The position numbers were made by a program, and so were the translations under genes. Shown here in pieces: positions 21,608-30,987 of a DNA stretch of 64,000 nucleotides. The DNA is taken from assembly GCA_963698255.1 (NCBI GenBank), contig CAVOQD010000015.1, positions 1-64,000 on the forward strand, in the 5' to 3' direction. The DNA comes from JAWKOK01 sp963698255. Its GTDB lineage: Bacteria; Chloroflexota; Anaerolineae; Caldilineales; Caldilineaceae. A model generated the notes under the pieces. It made no database searches, was not told the DNA's origin, and worked only from the letters and a program-made list of their open reading frames with translations. How positions within the stretch are numbered: position 1 is the first letter of the stretch; each line of letters begins with the position of its first letter.

Positions 21608-22691
21608 TCACCAGGAGCGAGATGGCGGGCCAACTTCGACCCGAATATCACTACAGGCGGACTCGACGGAGTCGATGATGCCGTCGGCAACGTCGGCCGG
21701 CTTCTGGGCGAAGCCAACGGTAAAGCGCGCCGGCACTTGTTCCAGAGTCGAGTTGAGTCCCAGCCGGCCAAAGCCGAAGACGGTCATGTTCTGCTTCCAT
21801 GGGCCAATAGGAGTCGGTCTCGCCGTCATCGTTGTGGTGGACCAGGTAGAGCACACGATCCGATTCCGCCGTGCCAAAGTAGATCCAGCGCGGTGCGGGG
21901 AGCCGTTCATCCCAGCGTTCGGCGGCTGGCGATCGGATACCTGGCGCGCGCACGAGGTAGTCGACTGCTTCGTCCAGCTTGCCGCCCGGCGTCCCCTCGT
22001 AGAGAAACCAGTAGGGGTGGCCGACGCGTAGGACGGTCAGTCGGGCAAAGCTTGGAAAGATGTCCCATTGGCAGGCCCACTTCCCATCATTGGTCTCGGA
22101 CTGGATCGCCACCTTGAGTGGACCCGCGTTGACGATTCGACTGGTCGACTCGGTGTTGCCGGGGTGAAAGTTGCTCTCCGGATAGGCCAGGTTGGGAATG
22201 CCCCGATAGACGCCGTCGGAGCCGCCCCAGGGATGATAGCTCAACCAGTCAGCGCCGTCGGGATCGATCATGCCGGCAAAACCCGCGCCCAATTTGTGGT
22301 AGAGGTAGGTGGCGGCCGGCGTCTCGATGCGGTAGCTCTCTTGCTCCTCATGCACTATGCCGTCGGTGACGGTGACCAGCGGGGCCGGCTGTTCGCCCGC
22401 GCCCGGTGACGCACTGACGTACAGCCGGAAACGGCGCTCCGCATCGGGCGGTGTCTCACCGGAGAGAAGGAAGGTCAAAGCGCCCGATCCTTCGCTGTCG
22501 ATGTCGAATTGAGCACGCACCGGCTGTGGGGACGATGGGTCTGACCCCTCGATTTCGACGAGTCGCACATCGCTGGCAGCCAGCGGTCTGTCCGCCAACA
22601 GCACCAAATCCAGTTTAACTTCGACCGGCATTTCTTGACGAGGGACGCCTACCGCATGGACGGCGATGGGAACAAAGATCGCTGACGACAT
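21608..22691 (-). CDS. Uncharacterised beta-rich protein of the sugar island (one frame break)
   Basis: Starting MSSAIFVPIAVHAVGVPRQE, the protein is rich in predicted beta strands: FRLYVSASPGAGE, YRIETPAATYLYHKLGAGF, WLSYHPWGGSDGVYRGIPN, ARLTVLRVGHPYWFLYEG and RWIYFGTAESDRVLYLVHH. It ends after a break near 21800 with MTVFGFGRLGLNSTLEQ and RFTVGFAQKP. The style resembles galactose-mutarotase or lyase-type sandwiches acting on carbohydrates, but I cannot name a family and see no certain catalytic pair. It converges with the radical SAM gene (10-bp gap) and lies downstream of the isomerase and dehydrogenase genes on the same strand, which supports a role with sugars. Confidence 0.55.
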
Positions 22692-22720
22692 GTTCTGACT
22701 GGCTCCAGTGTTTGCTTTCC

Positions 22721-22787
22721 AACGTCCCCGGCACGGCCCACACAGAACGTGGTTGCCGGAATGGCGCTGGGACGTGCCGGGGACGTT
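22721..22787. repeat. Perfect 15-bp inverted repeat (CCCCGGCACG family)
   Basis: AACGTCCCCGGCACG (22721-22735) and its exact complement CGTGCCGGGGACGTT (22773-22787) flank a 37-nt loop. A related element with the same CCCCGGCA core lies at 51735-51795. It sits between two minus-strand genes. Confidence 0.85.
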
Positions 22788-22795
22788 TGCCTGAC

Positions 22796-23617
22796 CTATT
22801 CTAGAACGACATTTGCCGCGACCGCGGCTTCACGCAGAAGCGCCAGACTGCTTGTCGCTTCCTCCGGCGAGAGCACATGCTCCAAAATTAGCCAACTGTC
22901 ATCCGGCATGTGCGGGGCCATCAGCGTCAGCACCTGCACCCAATCGGTCGGACCCGTGCCCAGCGGCGCCAGGCCGGCGTGGATGTGGAAACCCTCGGCC
23001 AGTGCGATCTCCTTGATGTGGCCCAGACCGTAGTGGCCGGCCAGCGATGTACAGATATGGGCCACGGTCTCGGTCGGATCCCAAAGGTCGGCATAGTCGT
23101 AGAGGCTGGTCACGTCGATATTGACGCGCAATGCGTCCGAGCCGATCAGCTTGTGCAGGGCCAGGAAGCGTTCCGGCGAGTTGATGGCCGTCTTCAGATA
23201 GGCCTCGATGGTCAGCTTGACGCCATGCTGTTCGGCCAGGCGTACCATGGGCGCCAGTTCTTCAGCAATCGCCTCCGGCGCGCCGTCCTCGAAGTTGCGG
23301 ACATCGCCGGCGCCGAATCCTGACGGATGAACGTTTCCGCCGCAGATGGTGATGTAGGTGCAGCCGGTCTCGCCGGCCAGCGGGATTGCCTTGGCCAGCA
23401 TTTGCGCTTGCTGCGCCTGTCGCTCCCGATCGCTCGACAGCGGGTTGTAGTCAAAGGCGCCGATCTGGCAGACTGCCAGCCCGCGCCGGCGCAGCGGCGC
23501 CAGTGTTGCAGCCACGCCGTCGTTGACAAGCGCGTCCGCATTGATGGGCACACCCTTGACGCCATACTCGACCGCTAGATCGAGCGTATCGCCGCCGGCT
23601 TCCAGTCCTAGTCGCAT
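22796..23617 (-). CDS. Sugar phosphate isomerase/epimerase-like TIM barrel
   Basis: An intact 273-residue xylose-isomerase-like barrel: MRLGLEAGGDTLDLAVEYGV, VCQIGAFDYNPLS, TYITICGGNVHPSGFG, VKLTIEAYLKTAINSP, LRVNIDVTSLYDYADL and GLGHIKEIAL. Family metal-site positions are IEAY (Glu), NIDVTS (Asp) and HIKE. It should act on a keto-sugar or inositol-type compound. The ATG at 23617 is preceded by GAGGAG. The two Gfo/Idh/MocA genes lie directly upstream on the same strand, so the three probably form one oxidation/isomerisation pathway. Confidence 0.82.
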   Translation of the reverse strand: MRLGLEAGGDTLDLAVEYGVKGVPINADALVNDGVAATLAPLRRRGLAVCQIGAFDYNPLSSDRERQAQQAQMLAKAIPLAGETGCTYITICGGNVHPSGFGAGDVRNFEDGAPEAIAEELAPMVRLAEQHGVKLTIEAYLKTAINSPERFLALHKLIGSDALRVNIDVTSLYDYADLWDPTETVAHICTSLAGHYGLGHIKEIALAEGFHIHAGLAPLGTGPTDWVQVLTLMAPHMPDDSWLILEHVLSPEEATSSLALLREAAVAANVVLE

Positions 23618-23669
23618 GGTTGTTCGCTCCTCAAATGGTAATAGCTAACGTAGGTCAGGCTTGCGTGAC

Positions 23670-24675
23670 CTACATCTCCACGATCTGCCCCGACCGCGCC
23701 GACTCGTAGACGGCCATGGCCATGCGCACGCTGCGCACGCCGTCGTCCACACCGCTTGAGGGCGCTCTGCCGTTGCGGATGCAGTCGGCGAAATGGCGGA
23801 AGGCGTCGCTGTAGCGCGTGTTGCCCAGCCCCTCGGGCGAGCGATAGATCGACTGCACGCTCTCGTCGTCTCGTGTGGCCCAGGTCAGTTCCGTCCAGAT
23901 GTGCTCATGGCCGGCAAGGTGGGCCTGGCCGTTGGCCGCCACCAGATCGATGCGCGGATAGGTGCGGAAGGCGCCTGTGCCGATGCCGCCCACGGTCAGC
24001 GCGGCCGACGCGCCGTTCTCGAAGCGAATGGTGATGGCGGCCGCGTTCTCTGACGGCGCGCCCAGATGGCTGTTGGCCGTGGCCATGACTGTCTCCGGCT
24101 CGCCCAACAGGTAGCAGACGGCGTCGAAGAGGTGACATGAGTTCTCGTTGATATAGCCGTTGCCGTTCTCCGGATCCCAGAGCCAGCTATCCGACGGCGG
24201 CGCCCAACTGAAGAGGTACTCGCCGTTGAGCAGCCATGGCGATCCCAGTTCGTCATCCAGCAAGCCGCGCAATCGTACGATGGCCGGATGATAGCGAAAG
24301 CTGAAGGCGGCCATAACCGGCGCGTTTGACGTCCGGCAGAGTGCAGCCAGTTCTTCGGCATGGGCCACGTTGCTCGCCCACGGCTTCTCAATGATCAATG
24401 CCAGATCCTGGGCGATGGCGGCCTCGATGATCGGCTTGCGCCAGCGCGGCGACGTGCAGATGCTGACCGCATCCAGCTTCTCAGCTTCCATCATTTCGAT
24501 GGCATCTTCATAGGGCGTGGCGCCGTAGTGCTTTGCATAGGCCGCCAATCCGTCGGGCAGATTGGGCACGCGGTCGGCGACGGCTACGAGCTTCGTACGC
24601 ATCCAGATTGGCCAGCGTGCGTACGTGGTGCTGGCCAAAGCCCAGGCCGACGACGCCGATACGGATTTTGTCCAT
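23670..24675 (-). CDS. Gfo/Idh/MocA family oxidoreductase (one frame break)
   Basis: Starting MDKIRIGVVGLGFGQHH at 24675 (NAD(P) Rossmann motif GxGxxG-like), a break near 24600 leads into KLVAVADRVPNLPDGLAA. The family signature Lys is in IIEKPWASNVAHAEEL. The C-terminal domain has NENSCHLFDAVCYLLGEP with the expected late His. It oxidises a sugar or inositol hydroxyl with NAD(P)+. It lies 53 bp upstream of the isomerase gene and downstream of a second dehydrogenase. About 335 residues is the usual length. Confidence 0.87.
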
Positions 24676-24708
24676 TCTGATCCTCGTTGTTCTGGCGAAA
24701 GGGCAATA

Positions 24709-24789
24709 GACCGCGGATTTTCCGGATTAGGCGGATTGGCGCGGATTTTTCCAACAAGAAATCCGTGTAAATCCGCCTAATCCGCGGTC
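24709..24789. repeat. Imperfect palindrome (CCGCGGATT family)
   Basis: GACCGCGGATTTTCCGGATT..GCGGATT (from 24709) pairs with AATCCGCCTAATCCGCGGTC (24770-24789); the left arm carries an insertion. It separates the two dehydrogenase genes. Confidence 0.78.
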
Positions 24790-24805
24790 CGTGTTTTTCC
24801 TATTC

Positions 24806-26037
24806 TCAATAGTCCAGCGTCGTTGTCATGTCATAGCGCTGGCCGGTCCGCGAGGATTCGAGGGCGCCGGCCATCATCTCGGTGATGTGCAGGCCCCAGT
24901 CCACGTTGGGGATGGGCTCGCGGTCCTCCAGGATGCAGTCGATCAGGTGCTGGGTCGACTGATGGTAGTAGTTGAAGCTGCCGGGCGTGGGCTGGGGCCA
25001 CTTGGCCTTGCTGCGGTCGCCGCGCACTGGAATGTGGAACCAGCCGTCGTCGTCAACGTGGGGCAGGAGATCCGTGCGTGTCGAGATGATCGAGGCCGAG
25101 TAGCCTGCGCCAAAGATGAGGTTGCCCTCGGTGCCGAAGATCTGGAGGCTGCCGCTGTCCGGCTCCGGGCAGCGTGGGATGGAAGATGCGTCCCGACGTG
25201 GCATGTGCCCACGCTGCCGTCGACCATCTCGTAGAGCGAGTAGGCGTTGTCGACCGCCTCCATCTTCACCGCCTTGGTGCGCGGCAGATTGACCACCACG
25301 TCCCAGTAGTTGGCATTGTCCGGATCCGTGGCCTGGGCCAGGAACTTGTCGTACTCTTCTTCGGGCACGATCTTGTGGTCGGTCAGCCCGATGCCGGTGT
25401 GGGCCATGATGTTCTTGCACGGCCCCAGCACGGAGACGATGTTGGCCGGCGCATAGGGCAGGTCGAAGAGGAAGCCGCCGCTGTCTTTGTCGAAAAAGGC
25501 TGCCTGGCCGTAGGGATTGCTGCCCAATGCAGGGCCATAGGTGGTCGGGCCGGTCGATCCCAGCGAGAACCAGAGGATCTTGCCCAGCACGCCCGCTTTC
25601 ACCAGTTGGCGCAACTGTGCGATGTCCGGGTCCAGCGATGAATTGGAACTGGGTTCGATGATGGCCTTGACGCCGGCCGCACGCACGGCACTGGCGATGG
25701 TGCGGGCGTCCTCCATGTTGGTGGCCATGGGCTTCTGGATCAGCACATGTTTGCCCGCCTCGATGGCCGCCAGGGTGAAGGGCACGTGGGTGCCCGGCGC
25801 AGTCAGGATAAAGACTACGTCGATGTCGGCTTTCTCGATCATCTCGTAGTAGTCTTGATAGGCTTCTTTGGCCCCGAAGAGGCGAACGCAGGCTTCGGTG
25901 CGCGTATCGTAGAGGTCGCAGACCGCACTGATCTCCGCGTCCTGCATGCGCATCATGTAGGGCAGATAGTAGGCCGTGGCCACAACGCCGCAGCCGACGA
26001 CGCCGATCTTTACTTTGCGTGATCCTTGTTTAGCCAT
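24806..26037 (-). CDS. Gfo/Idh/MocA family oxidoreductase (one frame break)
   Basis: MAKQGSRKVKIGVVGCGVVA opens a Rossmann domain with AEISAVCDLYDTR; the catalytic-Lys segment is HVLIQKPMATNMEDA. The C-terminal domain includes WFSLGSTGPTTYGP, GGFLFDLPYAPANIVSVLGP and, after a break near 25180, SGSLQIFGTEGNLIFG and STQHLIDCILEDREPIPNVD. In many relatives the GGG/DxxxH segment has a His; here the corresponding segment reads DLPYAPAN, so substrate handling may differ. About 405 residues, slightly longer than usual. It forms a likely operon with the 23670 and 22796 genes, controlled by or near the GntR gene just upstream. Confidence 0.87.
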
Positions 26038-26060
26038 TCGTCTCCTCTTTCATTTGAATA

Positions 26061-26214
26061 GCCACAGGTGACTCTGCTGCAAGAACTGAAATTTCCACAG
26101 ATAAACTCAGATGGTCTCAGATATTCACAGATATGCTCTGAAAGGTCTGTGCACCAGAGTACATCGCGTTCATTGTGGTTGATCTTTTATCTTCGCAGTA
26201 GAGTCATCTGTGGC
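26061..26214. repeat. Long imperfect palindrome (CACAGATG / GACTCTGCTGC family)
   Basis: GCCACAGGTGACTCTGCTGC (26061-26080) pairs with GCAGTAGAGTCATCTGTGGC (26195-26214) with two mismatches, enclosing further CACAGAT words. It shares both the CACAGATG words and the GACTCTRCTGCAA block with 12773-12920. It lies between the dehydrogenase start and the GntR stop. Confidence 0.8.
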
Positions 26215-26232
26215 GAATTAGTTTCGGCTCGT

Positions 26233-26964
26233 TCAACGTTCAAACTCGCTATGCAGTGCGTAGCGGTCGCTGCGATAGTGGGCGCGCAACAATTCGATGG
26301 GCGTGCCGTTTTCGTTGTAGCCGATGCGTTCGATGAAGAGCAGGGGCAGCCCCGCGGGCACACGCAATTCCTTGGCCATGCTCGGCGACGGCGGCACCGC
26401 CCGGACCGTCTGTTTGAAGCGCACCAAGCGAATGCCGTATTCCTGTTCGAGCACATCGTAAAGCGAATTATCGACAAAATTGTGTTGCAGAATACCCGGA
26501 CAGAGCCGATGCACCAGGCAGGAGGACTGAACGCCGACCGGTTCTTGATTGACCAGCCGCAGCCGGGTGAGGATGGCCAACGGTTCGTCCAGTTCCACAT
26601 CCAGGTCGATGGTCGTCTGGTCGGAGGCCGGCACCATCTTGGCTTCGAGCAATTGCGTGCTGGCGTTCAACTCACGTTGGCGCAGACTCTCAGTGAAGCG
26701 GATGCCCTGGTTCAGATCCTGTTCGATACGCGGAGCCGCCACAAAGGTGCCGCGGCCGCGCTGCCGATAGATCAGCCCCTCGTTGACCAGCCTGTCCAGG
26801 GCCAGCCGCACGGTCGTGCGACTGACCTGAAACTGCGCCATCAGTTCCGGCTCAGCGGGAAGCAGGTCGCCGGCCACGTACTCGCCGCGCAGTATCTTGC
26901 CGCGCAGGATGAGGAAAATCTGATGGTAGAGCGGTTGATTGCCGTCGTGCGCGAGCGTGTCCAT
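26233..26964 (-). CDS. GntR family transcriptional regulator with UTRA domain
   Basis: A 243-residue HutC-subfamily regulator. The winged helix is at about residues 8-75 (LYHQIFLILRGKILRGEYVA, LLPAEPELMAQFQVSRTTVR, RGRGTFVAAP); the UTRA ligand domain follows (TTIDLDVELDEPLAILTRLR, LVHRLCPGILQHNF, LLFIERIGYNENGTPIELL, HYRSDRYALH). The frame is open upstream to 27165, but a consensus minus-strand promoter sits at 27035-27062, so a start before about 27028 would precede transcription. The ATG at 26964 gives the normal family length. It probably senses a sugar-related effector and controls itself and the flanking sugar genes. Confidence 0.88.
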   Translation of the reverse strand: MDTLAHDGNQPLYHQIFLILRGKILRGEYVAGDLLPAEPELMAQFQVSRTTVRLALDRLVNEGLIYRQRGRGTFVAAPRIEQDLNQGIRFTESLRQRELNASTQLLEAKMVPASDQTTIDLDVELDEPLAILTRLRLVNQEPVGVQSSCLVHRLCPGILQHNFVDNSLYDVLEQEYGIRLVRFKQTVRAVPPSPSMAKELRVPAGLPLLFIERIGYNENGTPIELLRAHYRSDRYALHSEFER

Positions 26965-26977
26965 CGATTCACTGACT

Positions 26978-27062
26978 TTGGCTGCCGATACCCTGTTGAT
27001 GATATAATCGGTTAAACATTGTAACGTTTCAGACATTATACCTGATTTGCAGGCAAAGTCAA
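26978..27062. promoter_or_regulatory. Overlapping face-to-face promoters with a central operator-like palindrome
   Basis: Minus strand: -35 TTGACT (27057-27062) and -10 TATAAT (27035-27040) with a 16-bp spacer, for the GntR gene. Plus strand: -10 TATAAT (27003-27008) with a weaker TTGGCT (26978-26983, 19-bp spacer), for the 27084 gene. Between the two -10 boxes, at both predicted start sites, lies AAACATTGTAACGTTT (27014-27029), matching its own reverse complement at 12 of 16 positions. This is a plausible GntR operator for autoregulation. Confidence 0.6.
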
Positions 27063-27083
27063 TGGGAGGATTATTTGCGAGCG

Positions 27084-28062
27084 ATGGCACAGCAACTACA
27101 GATCGACCTGTGGTACGGCCACCGGCAATCTTTTGCCGGCCACGGTCTGCCGCAGCGATGGGCAAACGTGCTGGGCAGGGTCAGCGGGCCGCAGCCGGTT
27201 GTGACTCTGGAATACGCGTTGAACGGCGGGGAAACGCTGCCCCTTTCATAGTGGACCCGACCTCAGGCGTTTGGCCGGCAAGGGCGATTTCAACATCGAC
27301 CTGGATTGCCGAGACCTCAAGGCCGGCGAAACATGATCTACTGATCCATGCTGTGGACGAACTGGGCGACGAGGTCACGGAGCGCGTCACGCTTGTGAAC
27401 CACGCCCAGTCCTGTGCGCTGCCCTATACGATCAAATGGGATGAGGTTGCGCAGATCCAGGATGTGGCCCACGTCGTCGACGGCATCTGGTCGATCACGG
27501 CCGACGGCGTAAGCCCGGAGGAGATCGGCTACGACCGGCTGATTGCCATCGGCGACATGGCCTGGCGCGACTACGAGGTGACCGTGCCCATCACGGTCCA
27601 CGGCATCAACGCGGCCTGCTACAACCGGCCCAGCGTCCATGCCGGCGTCGGCATCGTTCTGCGCTGGAAAGGGCACAGCAACTGGGGCGCTGATGAGTGG
27701 GCCAGCGGCCAGCCCTGGTTTGGTCCCGGTCCCTACGGGGCGATTAGCTGGTACTGCGTCTTCCACGACGTGGGACCGATCTTGAACTTCTTCGATCCCG
27801 ATTTTCAGCGAACGGCGGAGCTGTCCGCGCAAGCTGGAGCTACACGTTCCCTACTTCTTCAAAACACGGGTCGAAACGCTGGACGATGAGCAGCAGCCAA
27901 TACAGCCTCAAAGTCTGGCCGGCTGAAGCGGAAGAGCCGGCGCAATGGGATCTGACCGCGCCGGGATCGATTGTCGGGCTGAAGGAAGGCGCCATTCTGC
28001 TGGGCGCGCATCACACGGCGGCGACTTTTGGCGATGTGAGGGTGGAGGAGATTCGATCATGA
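27084..28062 (+). CDS. Uncharacterised beta-sandwich-like protein (several frame breaks)
   Basis: Starting MAQQLQIDLWYGHRQSFAGH at 27084 with GGGAGG upstream. Readable pieces are PQPVVTLEYALNGGETLPLS, LLIHAVDELGDEVTERVTLV, WSITADGVSPEEIGYDRLIA, VTVPITVHGINAACY, HAGVGIVLRWKGHSNWG and, after breaks near 27835 and 27885, LELHVPYFFKTRVETLDD and YSLKVWPAEAEEPAQW. The pattern recalls LamG or 3-keto-disaccharide-hydrolase jelly rolls, which often bind or cleave sugars, but I see no definite catalytic signature. It is divergent from the GntR gene and overlaps the next gene by 4 bp (ATGA), so the two are co-translated. Confidence 0.55.
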
Positions 28063-28438
28063 CATTTGAAGAACTCTATGAAGAGGCCAAATCCGTGCTG
28101 AACCCGCGCACACTATCTCGGATCAGGCTGAGGCCGGCGGCGTCGGCGCAGCCATCCTCGCCGAAAGCGGGGCTACATACGTCGGCGTCTGCATCGATAC
28201 GGCATGCTCAATGGGGTTTTGCGCCGAACACGCGGCGGCCGCAGCGATGGTCACGGCCGGCGAGAGCCGCGTGCTCAAGATGGTCGCAGTTGGCTGGGAT
28301 GCAGCCATCATGCCGCCCTGCGGCCGCTGCCGTGAGTTCATCAGCCAACTTCATCGCGACAATCATGCCGCCGAGGTCATGGTCGCGCCGGGTATGATCA
28401 AAACGATACGACCGATCTGTTGCCCCAGTCTTTCATGA
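28059..28438 (+). CDS. Cytidine deaminase-like protein (frame breaks)
   Basis: MTFEELYEEAKSVLNPRT, then VGAAILAESGATYVGVCID, and the zinc-site motifs GFCAEHAAAAAM and MPPCGRCREF. Cys-Ala-Glu plus PCGxCR is the exact active-site pattern of short tetrameric cytidine deaminases (and blasticidin deaminases). Two breaks occur, near 28115 and 28405; after the second, another frame would read DTTDLLPQSFMT and run slightly further, as in full-length relatives. The ATG overlaps the previous stop. It should deaminate a cytidine-type nucleoside; its place inside a sugar island may reflect nucleoside-sugar salvage, which is inference. Confidence 0.75.
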
Positions 28439-28479
28439 CTAGGTCAACCGGTATGCCAAGTGTATCGCTCAACCGCTGG

Positions 28480-28767
28480 TCATAACAAGAAAACGCCGTA
28501 TGGATCTTCGGCCACGAAGTTCAATGCATCATCCAGCGGGAGCACCTCGCCGCCAAAGTCACCGATGCTCTCCCACTTCTCTCTGTGGCTCCACCACAAT
28601 ACTTCAACGTTATCGCCGTTGCCGGTGGGGCGCAACCGGGCAAGCGGCGTGCCATCCTCTTCGATAAAGAGGGAATAACCCTTGTTGGCGCGACGAATGA
28701 TGACGCCGCCGCCCATGGCCTCACTAAATGCTTTGATTCTTTCAAGCACGGGATCTGATTTCTTCAT
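28480..28767 (-). CDS. Small protein resembling DUF3024
   Basis: About 95 residues from MKKSDPVLERIKAF; a longer start at 28797 is possible. The segment VEVLWWSHREKWESIGDFGG with a C-terminal DPYGVFLL resembles DUF3024-type small proteins (aromatic-rich strand, ending Asp-Pro-x-Gly-x-Phe). Composition is soluble and mixed alpha/beta. It converges with the deaminase-like gene. Function unknown. Confidence 0.55.
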   Translation of the reverse strand: MKKSDPVLERIKAFSEAMGGGVIIRRANKGYSLFIEEDGTPLARLRPTGNGDNVEVLWWSHREKWESIGDFGGEVLPLDDALNFVAEDPYGVFLL

Positions 28768-28956
28768 CCTGATGCTCTTCTCTGTTTCTCGGTTCAATCG
28801 TAAACGGCCCGCAATCGCCTACGGCTGTCGGGTCGTCTGGTGAACAATGTTGGTTGCCAAGGAGCGATCCGCCGTCGGGAACTGCGTCAATTCTGATTCA
28901 CTTCAGTTTAGCTTCAGGCGGACGTGTGTGCAAACGTCCGAACATCCGACCATCCG

Positions 28957-29804
28957 TCATCCGTCCAAAACATCCCGATCCGAAAAGGTCACAACGGGGA
29001 AGCGGTCGGGCTGATGGGTGTCGTAGATCCCATGCGGACTGAGCACCCAGGCCGGATGGGGTGAGACTTCGCTGCCTGCATTCATCAACTTCTGAAAGCG
29101 ACCGAAGAAGATGCGCCACTCGTCGCCGTCCTGGGGCGGCAGGCTGCGCCCGTCGGCCAGCCAGGCCATGCCGGACCACGGGCAGCGCGATCTCGCAGGT
29201 CCAGCCGCTGTCCACGTCGCTGTGATCGTTGAGCGTTCCGTCTATCTGGACGGCTACCTGTAGCCCTGGGAAGTCCCAATCCAGGAACGCCCAGCGCGGT
29301 CCGTGTGGATGGGTGCCCCGCCAGAATGAATCGGCGCGGCGGTCATAGTCGCCGGCAAAGGAAAACGCCTGCCGTTCCAGCAGGTCGAACTCGGGCACAT
29401 CGAACCGGCTGCCACGCGTGTAGGCGTCTTTCCAGACAAACATCACCTCGTAGGGCGTGCCCAGCGCGTTGATCTCCAACTCGTAGTAGCAGTCGCCGCC
29501 GTCGATGAAGATCTCGACATCGTTCTCCTGAAAGATGATCGCATCACGCTCGGTTAGGTGCGCCTCCAGATAGGGTTCTTCGATCCAGAAGCCGATGTAG
29601 AGATAGGTGTCGTCCCACAGCGCGGCCATGCGCGTGTCATAGAATGCAGGCGTGCCCGCGGCCATGTCCACAAATCGCTGAGACTTGGGCGCAGCCTGCC
29701 ATGCTTTCTTGCTCAGATTGCCGTCGACCCGGATAGGCTCGGTCGTGCGTCGACAGGTATAGCGGCCGATTGGTCTGTTCGGATAGGTCGGATGTTTCGT
29801 TCAT
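28957..29804 (-). CDS. CBM9-like carbohydrate-binding protein (frame breaks)
   Basis: Starting MNETSDLSEQTNRPLYL at 29804 with AGGAG upstream, then after a break PIRVDGNLSKKAWQAAPKS, the hallmark opening of family 9 carbohydrate-binding sandwiches (xxDGxLxxxxWxxA). Further segments are MAALWDDTYLYIGFWIEEP, DVEIFIDGGDCYYELEINAL, YEVMFVWKDAYTRGSRFD and, after a break near 29170, DGDEWRIFFGRFQKLMN and SPHGIYDTHQPDRFPVV. The whole protein is this one domain, without an enzyme or signal peptide. Such stand-alone domains are common in sugar-metabolism clusters. Confidence 0.78.
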
Positions 29805-29839
29805 GAGAACTCCTGTGGGTAGATTCTTGGACCGAAGAC

Positions 29840-29868
29840 TCCCCCGTGCACCCGAGGCTCACGGGGGA
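29840..29868. terminator. Stem-loop between the DMT transporter and CBM9-like genes
   Basis: TCCCCCGTG (29840-29848) pairs perfectly with CACGGGGGA (29860-29868) around an 11-nt loop. Its position suggests that the transporter frame should end before it. No T-run is evident. Confidence 0.55.
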
Positions 29869-29885
29869 TCCAATATGGCCGACGA

Positions 29886-30834
29886 CTACACCCTTCCGAT
29901 GCCAGAAGCGCAGACTGCTGGGCGCCCACTCAACAGGTTGCGCCGCTGAGACCTGTCGAGGCCGCCGATTGATCAGATAGACCCCGCCGCCAATGAAAAT
30001 CACACCGATGAACATCCCCCAGGTGACGATCTCCCCCAGCAGGAGGACGCCGAAGACGGTGGCGACGACCGGGATCAGATAGGCATTGAGCGAAAAGGCT
30101 GTGGCCCCAAAACGACCCGTGATATAGAAAGATAGAAACTGTCCGCCCAGCGCCCCGATCAGGGCGGCATAGACCAGGGATAGCCAGCCGGTTGCGCTGA
30201 CATCGCCCCAGGCAAAATCGCCGACCAACAGCGCGACGATCATGGTGATCAACGCGCCAACCAGCAGCCTGATGCCGGTGACAGCGGTCGGGTCCATCCC
30301 CTGCATCCGGCGGCGGACGAAGATGGCATTGGTCACCTCGGAACTGAGGCCGACCATGATCAGCAGGAAACCCAACGAACTGGCCCGTCCGACATCGACC
30401 AGCCCGCTTTCGCCGCGCAACACCAGAAACAGAGAGCCTGACAGGGCCAGGATAACGCCGGCAGCCTTGTTGCGGGTCATCTTTTCATCGGGCAGAAAGA
30501 GGTGGGCGGCAATGACCATCAACGCCGGCGTGGTGGTCACAAACATGCTGGTCACGCCGCTGGATTGATATTGGAGCGAGAGGATAAACATCGTCATGGG
30601 GATGGAGACCCCGATGACCCCGCTGAAGGCTGCATGGCGCCATAGATTCGGATCGCGCGGCCAGGCACGTCGCTGCAACATGAAGATCAGCACGAAGAAG
30701 AAGGTGGCAATCGAAAGCCGCAGGGCGATAAAGGTGTACGGGTCAAATTCGTCGATGCCAAAGCGGCTGGCAACAATGTTGGTGCCCCAGAAAAGACTGA
30801 GCAATGCGACATAGGGTAAGGCTTTGGTATGCAT
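29886..30834 (-). CDS. EamA/DMT superfamily transporter
   Basis: Ten hydrophobic helices in two EamA repeats: YVALLSLFWGTNIVASRFGI, TFIALRLSIATFFFVLIFML, SGVTSMFVTTTPALMVIAA and AAGVILALSGSLFLVLRG in the first; LGFLLIMVGLSSEVTNAIF, IRLLVGALITMIVALLVG, LSLVYAALIGALGG, LIPVVATVFGVLLLGE and WGMFIGVIFIGGGVYLINRR in the second. Members export metabolites or amino acids. The frame stays open to 29713, into the next gene and through a stem-loop; a one-base shift would end it at a TAG near 29886, which I prefer. The start at 30834 gives the usual N-terminus. Confidence 0.85.
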
Positions 30835-30987
30835 AGGGTTCGTTGAGCGCTCATCGTTCTCGTGGATGTTCGTGATGCAGAAAAAAAGCGAGACACCTTC
30901 AACCGATTCAGCGAAGATGCCCCACCTACTTTCATGTTGTCAGCTTCGTATTGTACTCCAGAATTCGCGCTTACTCAATGATCTCTT

